From an uncultured Collinsella sp. (GTDB taxonomy: Bacteria; Actinomycetota; Coriobacteriia; Coriobacteriales; Coriobacteriaceae), in contig USTC01000106.1 in NCBI GenBank assembly GCA_900557505.1, positions 1-5,216 of the forward strand: a DNA stretch of 5,216 nt, read 5' to 3'. A program made the translations under genes and the position numbers. Shown in pieces: positions 1 through 4,613 of this stretch. The notes beneath the pieces are model-generated. The model saw only the letters and a list, made by a program, of their open reading frames with translations. It made no database searches and had not been told where the DNA came from. Positions within the stretch are counted from its first letter, which is position 1; every line of letters starts with the position of its first letter.

Positions 1-97
1 ACTTAATGTGCTCTTCGTGCGAGCAGGACTGTAGAGCAGGAAATCTCACTGGCCGCGCCCGGCCCCCTGTGGGCGAGCAAGCGGACGACAAACACAT

Positions 98-155
98 CTG
101 TCCAACAATTCGTGCGAAACATAATGAAAAACCGTTTGATGTGAGTTAATATAAA
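98..155 (+). promoter_or_regulatory. Candidate promoter zone for ptsH (AT-rich)
   Basis: This is the only AT-rich stretch upstream of ptsH. Two -10-like hexamers are visible: CATAAT at 120-125, with a weak -35-like CTGTCC at 98-103 (16-base spacing), and TATAAA at 150-155, with no recognisable -35. Either would start transcription upstream of the leader pairing elements at 170-217. Neither has a good -35, so the assignment rests on base composition and position. Confidence 0.3.
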
Positions 156-160
156 CAACG

Positions 161-217
161 TCGTGAATCTGACTCCTGCCGCATGCACGACAGGGGTTAA
201 ACACAAAAAAGGAGTCA
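161..217 (+). promoter_or_regulatory. ptsH leader with mutually exclusive pairings over the ribosome binding site
   Basis: The ptsH Shine-Dalgarno sequence is AAAAGGAG (207-214), six bases before the ATG. TGACTCCT at 170-177 is a perfect 8-base complement of AGGAGTCA at 210-217, so the leader can bury the ribosome binding site. The same strand overlaps ACTCCTG (172-178), which can instead pair with CAGGGGT (191-197) in seven pairs including one G-U, leaving the binding site free. A third short pairing, TCGTG (161-165) with CACGA (186-190), is also possible. The base complementarity is directly seen; a regulatory switch is inference. No known riboswitch class was recognised. Confidence 0.4.
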
Positions 218-220
218 ATT

Positions 221-484
221 ATGGTTTCTGAGAAGGCTACCCTCGTTAATCCTCAGGGTCTGCACATGCGTCCGGCTGGTCTGTTCGCCTCCACCATGGG
301 CAAGTACGCCTGTGACGTGACGGTCGTCACCCCCGAGAAGGAGGTCAACGGCAAGTCCCCGATGGCCCTCATGGCTGCTGGTATCCCCTGCGGCACCGAG
401 GTCGAGGTCAAGTGCGACGGCGCTGACGAGGCCGAGGCTCTGGCTGCTGCCATCGAGCTCATCAAGAGCGGTCTTGGCGAGTAG
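221..484 (+). CDS. ptsH: HPr, phosphocarrier protein of the phosphotransferase system
   Basis: This gene encodes the small cytoplasmic phosphocarrier that accepts phosphate from Enzyme I and passes it to the EIIA domains of sugar permeases. The 87-residue product has the usual family length. The active-site segment GLHMRPA places the phosphorylated histidine at residue 15 with Arg17 beside it. Ser46 lies in GKSPMALMAAGI, the position phosphorylated by HPr kinase in Firmicutes; Pro47 replaces the Ile found in Bacillus subtilis. Whether this organism has HPr kinase cannot be told here. Three cysteines (31, 57, 65) are present, whereas B. subtilis HPr has none. The start follows a good Shine-Dalgarno sequence at 207-214. 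It is the first gene of the apparent ptsH-ptsI-kinase cluster, and a terminator lies between it and ptsI. Confidence 0.97.
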   Translation: MVSEKATLVNPQGLHMRPAGLFASTMGKYACDVTVVTPEKEVNGKSPMALMAAGIPCGTEVEVKCDGADEAEALAAAIELIKSGLGE

Positions 485-504
485 AACTCAAACGGGTCGC
501 ATGT

Positions 505-520
505 TGAACAACTAAGTTCA
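505..520 (+). repeat. Short inverted repeat after ptsH
   Basis: TGAAC (505-509) and GTTCA (516-520) form a five-base inverted repeat with a six-base spacer, just after the ptsH stop. It could be an operator half-site pair or a small RNA hairpin. It is short enough to occur by chance, and no regulator is recognised. Confidence 0.2.
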
Positions 521-525
521 TATTT

Positions 526-565
526 GGGGGCGCAGTGACCTGTTGTAAGGTAGCTGCGCTCTTTT
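526..565 (+). terminator. Intrinsic terminator or attenuator between ptsH and ptsI
   Basis: GCGCAG (530-535) pairs with CTGCGC (554-559). After a small internal loop, ACCT (538-541) pairs with AGGT (548-551) around the loop GTTGTA. TCTTTT (560-565) follows, and GGGG (526-529) can add G-U pairs with that tail. This is a typical Rho-independent arrangement. Because ptsI follows in the same direction, partial read-through would give more HPr than Enzyme I transcript, which matches the usual need for excess HPr. The U-tract is short, so leaky termination is plausible. Confidence 0.7.
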
Positions 566-600
566 GTCATGGATATGGCAAAACGCTTTATCACATGACA
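565..600 (+). promoter_or_regulatory. Long imperfect hairpin directly before the ptsI ribosome binding site
   Basis: TGTCATG (565-571) pairs with CATGACA (594-600). After a single bulged A at 593, GATA (572-575) pairs with TATC (589-592). Beyond a T-T mismatch, GGC (577-579) pairs with GCT (585-587, one G-U) around the loop AAAAC (580-584). This gives 14 pairs in 36 bases, ending one base before the Shine-Dalgarno region. It may be an RNA element that stabilises or gates ptsI mRNA, or a DNA operator. TTGTCA at 564-569 resembles a -35 box, but no good -10 follows at standard spacing. Confidence 0.5.
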
Positions 601-601
601 C

Positions 602-610
602 GGAGAGAGG
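602..610 (+). promoter_or_regulatory. ptsI ribosome binding site with two possible starts
   Basis: GGAGAGAGG contains two Shine-Dalgarno cores. GGAG (602-605) lies six bases before ATG 612, and GAGG (607-610) lies seven bases before ATG 618. Both starts are in frame and differ by two residues (MGMYQG versus MYQG), so the sequence alone does not settle the choice. Confidence 0.6.
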
Positions 611-611
611 A

Positions 612-2321
612 ATGGGAATGTATCAGGGAGTCAACGCTTCCGAGGGCATCGGTATCGGCACCGTCATGGTCGCCGTCGATCCCGACTTGACGTTTGAGCC
701 GCACGAGGTTGCTGATTCGGCAGCAGAGAAGGAGCGCTATCAGTCCGCTCTTTCGGTCTTCTGCGAGAAGACCCAGGCTCAGGCCGACCACATGAAGGAG
801 ACGGTGGGCGAGGCCGAGGCCGAGATCATGAGCGGACACATTGTCCTGGCTCAGGACCCGGGCATGCCCGACGCCATCACCGCCGCCATTGACGGCGGTA
901 CCTGCGCCGAGCAGGCGCTCATGGACACCTCGACCATGTTCGAGAACATGTTCCTGTCCATGGACGACGAGATGTTCCGTCTGCGCGCGGCCGACATCGC
1001 CGACATCCGCACCGGTATTCTGGCCGAGCTGCTGGGCAAGGAGGTCGTCGACCTCTCCGTCCTGCCCGAGAACACCGTCGTTGTCGTGCACGACCTTACG
1101 CCGTCCATGACCGCCACGATCGATAAGGCCCACGTTGCCGGTATCGTCACCGAGACCGGTGGCCGCACGTCGCACTCCGCGATCATTGCGCGCGCCCTCG
1201 AGATCCCGGCTGTCCTTTCGGTTTCCAACAGCTGCACCGCGCTGCGCAACGGTATGACCGTTGTCGTCGACGGCGGCAAGGGTATCGTCGAGGCCGATCC
1301 CGACGAGGAGACGCTCGCTGCCTACACCGCCAAGGCCGAGGCCTTCGCTGCCGAGAAGGCGCCCCTCGAGGCCTTCCGTGGCAAGCCGTCCGTGACTGCC
1401 GATGGCATCAAGAAGATCATCGCCTGCAACATCGGTAACCCCGATGACGTTCCCAACGCGCTCGATCACGACGCCGAGGCCATCGGTCTGTTCCGCTCCG
1501 AGTTCCTGTTCATGGACTCTGCTGAGCTTCCTTCCGAGGAGGAGCAGTTCAACGCCTACCGTAAGGTCGCCAGCGCGCTCAAGGGTGCTCCGGTCATCAT
1601 CCGCACGCTCGATGTCGGTGGCGACAAGGAGATTCCGTATCTGCACATGGTCAAGGAAGATAACCCCTTCATGGGCTTCCGCGCCGTGCGTTACTGCCTG
1701 GCCAATCCCGACCAGTACAAGGTCCAGCTCCGCGCTCTGCTGCGCGCTAGCGCCTTCGGTGACGTCAAGATCATGATCCCGCTCGTCACCTGCGTCGAGG
1801 AGGTCTTGGCTGTCAAGGAGCTCGTCGAGCAGTGCAAGGCCGAGCTGACCGAAGAGGGCCGCAAGTTCAACGAGAACATCGAGGTCGGCATCATGGTCGA
1901 GACGCCCGCCGCCTCGCTGCTCGCTGACCGCCTGGCCGAGGTCGCCGACTTCTTCTCCATCGGCACCAACGACCTGATCGGCTACACCATGTGCGCCGAC
2001 CGTGGCAACGACACCATCTCCAACCTGTATCAGGTTTACTATCCCGCCGTGCTCCGCTCGCTCAAGAACATCATCGAGAGCGGCGTGAAGGCCGGCATCA
2101 TGGTCGGTATGTGCGGCGAGGCCGCTGCCGATCCGCTGCTCGAGCCGCTGCTGATCAGCTGGGGCCTGGAGGAGTTCTCGATGAGCGCTCCGTCGATCCT
2201 GCGCGCCCGCAAGACCATCAGCCAGTGGACCAAGGCCGAGTGCGACGAGCTCGCCGAGAAGGCGCTCGCCTGCAACACCGCCGCCGAGGTCAAGGCACTG
2301 CTCGAGTCCGCAGCTCGCTAA
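612..2321 (+). CDS. ptsI: Enzyme I, phosphoenolpyruvate-protein phosphotransferase
   Basis: This cytoplasmic enzyme takes phosphate from phosphoenolpyruvate and transfers it to His15 of HPr, the first step of all PTS sugar uptake. The 569-residue product matches the normal length (about 570-575). The N-terminal part opens with GVNASEGIGIG. The swivelling phosphohistidine domain has GGRTSHSAIIAR (183-194) with the active His188. The C-terminal PEP-binding barrel shows Arg295 in LFRSEFLF, Arg331 in IRTLDVGGDK, Glu430 in VETPAA, SIGTND (449-454) with Asn453 and Asp454, and Cys501 in GMCGEA. Each is one position below its Escherichia coli counterpart (His189, Arg296, Arg332, Glu431, Asn454, Asp455, Cys502), so the enzyme looks fully active. 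The start at 612 is preferred because five residues precede the first Gly, as in B. subtilis; 618 is a close alternative. A start at 564 is unlikely because it would fall in the terminator tail. Confidence 0.97.
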   Translation: MGMYQGVNASEGIGIGTVMVAVDPDLTFEPHEVADSAAEKERYQSALSVFCEKTQAQADHMKETVGEAEAEIMSGHIVLAQDPGMPDAITAAIDGGTCAEQALMDTSTMFENMFLSMDDEMFRLRAADIADIRTGILAELLGKEVVDLSVLPENTVVVVHDLTPSMTATIDKAHVAGIVTETGGRTSHSAIIARALEIPAVLSVSNSCTALRNGMTVVVDGGKGIVEADPDEETLAAYTAKAEAFAAEKAPLEAFRGKPSVTADGIKKIIACNIGNPDDVPNALDHDAEAIGLFRSEFLFMDSAELPSEEEQFNAYRKVASALKGAPVIIRTLDVGGDKEIPYLHMVKEDNPFMGFRAVRYCLANPDQYKVQLRALLRASAFGDVKIMIPLVTCVEEVLAVKELVEQCKAELTEEGRKFNENIEVGIMVETPAASLLADRLAEVADFFSIGTNDLIGYTMCADRGNDTISNLYQVYYPAVLRSLKNIIESGVKAGIMVGMCGEAAADPLLEPLLISWGLEEFSMSAPSILRARKTISQWTKAECDELAEKALACNTAAEVKALLESAAR

Positions 2322-2338
2322 TTTGGTATCAGAGGTAA

Positions 2339-2368
2339 CCGCGTGGTTGGAATGGGCCGGCCACGCGG
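2339..2368 (+). promoter_or_regulatory. Strong hairpin between ptsI and the first kinase, without a T-tract
   Basis: CCGCGTGG (2339-2346) pairs perfectly with CCACGCGG (2361-2368). The stem continues inward through two G-U pairs and GG (2349-2350) with CC (2357-2358), closing a six-base loop at 2351-2356. It is followed by CCCTCACATA, not a T-run, so it is not a standard intrinsic terminator. It may protect upstream mRNA from 3' exonucleases, mark a processing site, or pause polymerase. The overlapping GGCCGGCC (2355-2362) is self-complementary and offers an alternative local fold. Confidence 0.55.
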
Positions 2369-2378
2369 CCCTCACATA

Positions 2379-2394
2379 TACAGGGGGTACTGTA
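2379..2394 (+). promoter_or_regulatory. First-kinase ribosome binding site in a hairpin loop
   Basis: The Shine-Dalgarno-like AGGGGGT (2382-2388) lies seven bases before ATG 2396. It is flanked by TACAG (2379-2383) and CTGTA (2390-2394), a five-base inverted repeat that would place most of the G-run in a six-base loop. The stem is short and may have little effect. Confidence 0.35.
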
Positions 2395-2395
2395 A

Positions 2396-3328
2396 ATGTT
2401 CTACACGCTAACCGCTAACCCGGCTGTCGACATGACGGTTTCGAGCTCTCCGCTCGAGCCCGACGAGAACGTCCGCACCGGCTCGGCCAGCTACACGGCT
2501 AACGGCAAGGGCCTCGACGTGTCCTTCGCCTTTAAGAAGATGGGCGTCGACACCGTCGCGCTCGGCTTCTTCGCCGGCTTCACGGGCAAGTTCATCGTCG
2601 AGGAGGTCATGAACCTGGGCTGCCTCTGCCGCCCGGTCTGGACCGACGGTATCACGCGCATTAACACCTACGTCAACGATGGCCAGCACGAGTACGGCAT
2701 CCTGAACCCGGGTGCTCCGATCACGCCGCAGCACCAGGAGGAGCTCTACAACATCCTGGACACCGCGGGCGATCTCGAGTGCCTGATCGTTTCCGGCTCC
2801 GTGCCTCCCAAAGCTACGCCTGACTTCCTGGCTCAGGTCATGGAGCACGCTCAGGCTCGTGGCGCCGATGTCGTCCTGGACCTGTCCTCCGACAAGCTCA
2901 AGGAGCTCGCTCACAAGAAGCCTCTGCTCATCAAGCCGAACCATCACGAGATGAAGGCCATCTTCGGCGTGCCGGTCGACACCGACGACGAGGTCCGCGT
3001 TGCCATGAAGATGGCTCACGACGCCGGCGTTCAGAACGTGCTGCTCACCCGTGGTAGCCGCGGCGACGCTTACTTCTCCAACGGCGAGGACATCTGGTAC
3101 GCCAAGCGTGAGTTCAACATCAAGCTGGTTTCTTCCGTCTGCGCCGGCGACTGCACCCTCGCTGCGTTCCTGCACAAGTGGTACAGGGATCGCGACAACG
3201 TCGAGGAGGCCATGAAGCTCGCTATGGCCACCGGCGCCAACGTTGCCGAGTCCGTCGGCATCGGCGACTTCGGTCACGTCGACGAGTACAGCAAGCGCGT
3301 TGCTGTCCGCAAGCTCGATCGTCAGTAA
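2396..3328 (+). CDS. PfkB-family hexose-phosphate kinase (1-phosphofructokinase / tagatose-6-phosphate kinase type), copy 1
   Basis: This is a cytoplasmic ribokinase-fold (PfkB) sugar-phosphate kinase, probably converting a PTS-delivered phosphohexose such as fructose 1-phosphate to its bisphosphate with ATP. At 310 residues it has the family length. Visible motifs are TANPAVD (Asp12), NGKG (36-39), FFAGFTGKFI (58-67), TRIN (87-90), SGSVPP (133-138), KPNHHE (180-185) and CAGD (249-252) with the catalytic base Asp252. Oddities: the usual GAGDS reads CAGDC, the Asn usual in GKGxN is Asp41, and the Gly usual after SGSxPP is Lys139. The substrate cannot be fixed: FruK, LacC and Pfk-2-like enzymes share these motifs. 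It lies 74 bases after ptsI with no T-run terminator between them, suggesting co-transcription, and its codon use resembles ptsI. The start follows AGGGGGT at 2382-2388. Confidence 0.9.
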   Translation: MFYTLTANPAVDMTVSSSPLEPDENVRTGSASYTANGKGLDVSFAFKKMGVDTVALGFFAGFTGKFIVEEVMNLGCLCRPVWTDGITRINTYVNDGQHEYGILNPGAPITPQHQEELYNILDTAGDLECLIVSGSVPPKATPDFLAQVMEHAQARGADVVLDLSSDKLKELAHKKPLLIKPNHHEMKAIFGVPVDTDDEVRVAMKMAHDAGVQNVLLTRGSRGDAYFSNGEDIWYAKREFNIKLVSSVCAGDCTLAAFLHKWYRDRDNVEEAMKLAMATGANVAESVGIGDFGHVDEYSKRVAVRKLDRQ

Positions 3329-3356
3329 TCGAAACGCGACATATTCGTGCGCATGT

Positions 3357-3387
3357 GGCGCCCCGGTTTCGGCTGGGGCGCCTTTTT
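3357..3387 (+). terminator. Intrinsic terminator after the first kinase
   Basis: GGCGCCCC (3357-3364) pairs perfectly with GGGGCGCC (3375-3382), followed at once by TTTTT (3383-3387). The loop region GGTTTCGGCT can add weaker inner pairs. This should end the ptsH-ptsI-kinase unit and separate it from the second kinase. Confidence 0.92.
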
Positions 3388-3476
3388 GTTCCGCCACGGG
3401 GGAGAGGTGTCCTGCCGTACTTCATCGCTTCCACACCGTTCACCGAGTTGTCCTAGCCTTTTACCGATGCGTGGAA

Positions 3477-3482
3477 TATACT
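3477..3482 (+). promoter_or_regulatory. Candidate -10 element for the second kinase
   Basis: TATACT matches five of six bases of the bacterial -10 consensus, in a small AT-rich patch 35 bases before the ATG. No clear -35 sits at standard spacing; TTGTCC at 3448-3453 is too far upstream. A promoter here is expected because a strong terminator precedes this gene. Confidence 0.45.
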
Positions 3483-3504
3483 TTCATTAACACGTTGCTT
3501 CGTG

Positions 3505-3510
3505 AAAGGA
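3505..3510 (+). promoter_or_regulatory. Ribosome binding site deciding the second kinase start
   Basis: AAAGGA lies six bases before ATG 3517. A GTG at 3502 is also in frame, but using it would put this binding site inside the coding region and add five residues before the conserved MIYTLTANPA start. ATG 3517 is therefore preferred. Confidence 0.75.
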
Positions 3511-3516
3511 ACATTC

Positions 3517-4449
3517 ATGATTTACACGCTCACTGCAAATCCCGCCATTGACTACAACATCGCCTGCGACGGCCTTGCTGCCAATACCGTCACGCGTACC
3601 CGCAATGCCGTCTACACGCCCAACGGCAAGGGCCTCAACGTCTCGTTTACGCTTGACCACTATGGTGTCGACACCACGATCCTGGGTTTCTTCGCCGGCT
3701 TCTCGGGTGAGTTTATCGTTAAGGGCGCCGAGGCCCTGGGCGTGCCCGTCAAGCCCGTGTGGACCGACGGTATTACGCGCGTCAATGTGTTCCTCAACGC
3801 CGGTCCCGACACCGAGTACAACATGGTCAATGCCGGTGCCGCCATTAACGAGGCCAACGAGCAGGAGATGTTTGAACTTATCGATTCGCTCGATGACATG
3901 ACCTGCCTGGTCATCAGCGGCTCGCTGCCTCCCAACACTTCCGAGGGCTTCTTGGCCGAGGTCCTGCGCCGTGTCAAGGCCAAGGGGGCCGAGTTCGTCC
4001 TCGACATCTCGAGCCATCAGCTGGCAGACCTCATTGCTCTGGAGCCACTGCTGATCAAGCCCAATGACGACGAGCTGCTTGACATCTTTGGCATCAAGGT
4101 GAGCGGTGGCGACGACGAGTCCGTCAAGGGCGCTATGGCCGAGCTGCACGCCAAGGGCGCCAAGAACGTGCTGCTGACCCTTGGTGGCGCCGGTGCGTAC
4201 TTCTCCAACGGCGAGCATATCTGGTTTGCCAACCGCACCTTCGACGTCAAGCTGCTGTCGACGGTGTGCGCCGGCGATTCCTCGCTCGCTGCCTTCCTGT
4301 CCGTGTGGCACGACGCCCCCGAGCGCGTCGAGGACGCCCTGCGCCTTTCGATGGCCACTGGCGCCAACGTGGTCGAGTGCCCTGGTTTGGGTGATTTTGC
4401 CAAGGTGGACGAATATAAGAAGCACATCGAGGTTCGCCAGGTCTGCTAG
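3517..4449 (+). CDS. PfkB-family hexose-phosphate kinase (1-phosphofructokinase / tagatose-6-phosphate kinase type), copy 2
   Basis: This is a paralogue of the preceding kinase: also 310 residues, with about half the aligned residues identical by eye. It keeps more of the family signature: TANPAID (Asp12), NGKGLN (36-41, with the normal Asn41), FFAGFSGEFI (58-67), TRVN (87-90), SGSLPP (134-139), KPNDDE (181-186), GGAGAYF (223-229) and CAGDS (251-255) with catalytic Asp254. The first Gly of the usual GAGD is Cys, as in copy 1. The likely reaction is ATP-dependent phosphorylation of fructose 1-phosphate or a similar phosphohexose to the bisphosphate in the cytoplasm; FruK versus LacC specificity is unresolved. 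It has its own candidate -10 element and lies between two terminators, so it is probably monocistronic and separately controlled. No PTS permease or DeoR-type regulator, common fruK neighbours, is in the window. Confidence 0.9.
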   Translation: MIYTLTANPAIDYNIACDGLAANTVTRTRNAVYTPNGKGLNVSFTLDHYGVDTTILGFFAGFSGEFIVKGAEALGVPVKPVWTDGITRVNVFLNAGPDTEYNMVNAGAAINEANEQEMFELIDSLDDMTCLVISGSLPPNTSEGFLAEVLRRVKAKGAEFVLDISSHQLADLIALEPLLIKPNDDELLDIFGIKVSGGDDESVKGAMAELHAKGAKNVLLTLGGAGAYFSNGEHIWFANRTFDVKLLSTVCAGDSSLAAFLSVWHDAPERVEDALRLSMATGANVVECPGLGDFAKVDEYKKHIEVRQVC

Positions 4450-4482
4450 TTCCGGCACCTTGTCTGTATAGTTTGATTATTT

Positions 4483-4516
4483 CGCATCCGTCTTAGACTA
4501 GGACGGATGCGTTTTT
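4483..4516 (+). terminator. Intrinsic terminator after the second kinase
   Basis: CGCATCCGTC (4483-4492) pairs perfectly with GACGGATGCG (4502-4511). The stem continues inward through a G-U pair and two A-U pairs to a three-base loop (4496-4498). TTTTT (4512-4516) follows. There is no matching A-run on the upstream side, so it looks one-directional. Confidence 0.95.
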
Positions 4517-4553
4517 GTTTATCGGACTTGCGTGTGCAGTAGAGGCTGTTTCT

Positions 4554-4562
4554 TGCTAGACT
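4554..4562 (+). promoter_or_regulatory. Candidate extended -10 promoter for cca
   Basis: TGCTAGACT fits an extended -10 pattern (TG, one base, then a TATAAT-like hexamer with four of six matches), 51 bases before the cca ATG. No clear -35 is seen, which extended -10 promoters can tolerate. A start of transcription between the terminator and cca is expected. Confidence 0.3.
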
Positions 4563-4599
4563 TCTTGCAGACGCAATCGATAGCCAATTTGATAGTCGC

Positions 4600-4605
4600 A
4601 GGAGG
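4600..4605 (+). promoter_or_regulatory. Consensus ribosome binding site of cca
   Basis: AGGAGG, a full Shine-Dalgarno match, lies eight bases before ATG 4614 and supports that start. Confidence 0.8.
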
Positions 4606-4613
4606 CCATAGGC

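Noticed and set aside
51..64. GGCCG/CGGCC hairpin as a terminator of an upstream gene
   Set aside because: The five-pair stem has no T-run after it in either direction, and GC-rich palindromes of this size are common by chance.
14..117. Direct repeats TTCGTGCGA (14-22, 109-117) and GAGCAGGA (21-28, 34-41) as possible regulator sites
   Set aside because: Each occurs only twice at uneven spacing, with no link to a promoter element.
6..149. A 47-codon + strand frame beginning MCSSCEQDC, upstream of ptsH
   Set aside because: The early cysteines look tempting, but codon use (AGA, GGA, GCA, CCA, ACA) is unlike the real genes, no ribosome binding site is visible at the window edge, and it overlaps the likely promoter. 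It could be the tail of an upstream gene, but nothing supports that.
3..218. A 71-codon - strand frame across the ptsH upstream region
   Set aside because: It covers the promoter and leader of ptsH and its product shows no recognisable motif.
578..591. Catabolite-responsive (cre-like) site around AAAACGCTTT before ptsI, and a similar one around 125-138
   Set aside because: When aligned to the cre consensus the outer TG and CA positions fail. The 578-591 bases are better explained as the inner part of the hairpin at 565-600.
564..611. Upstream ATG at 564 as the ptsI start, adding 16 residues
   Set aside because: It lies in the T-run of the terminator, lacks a ribosome binding site, and the extra residues do not resemble Enzyme I N-termini.
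591..2375. A very long open frame on the - strand opposite ptsI (594 codons), with similar ones opposite both kinases (2408-3397, 3487-4458) and cca (4446-5180)
   Set aside because: They mirror real genes. The favoured codons GAG, GAC, GCC, CTC and AAG have no stop codons in the antisense register, so long empty frames are expected. The products are Leu/Gly/Val/Asp-rich without motifs.
3178..3551. Overlapping + strand frames (3178-3456, 3243-3551) spanning the end of the first kinase and the following gap
   Set aside because: Their products are Arg/Ser-rich out-of-frame translations that run through a strong terminator.
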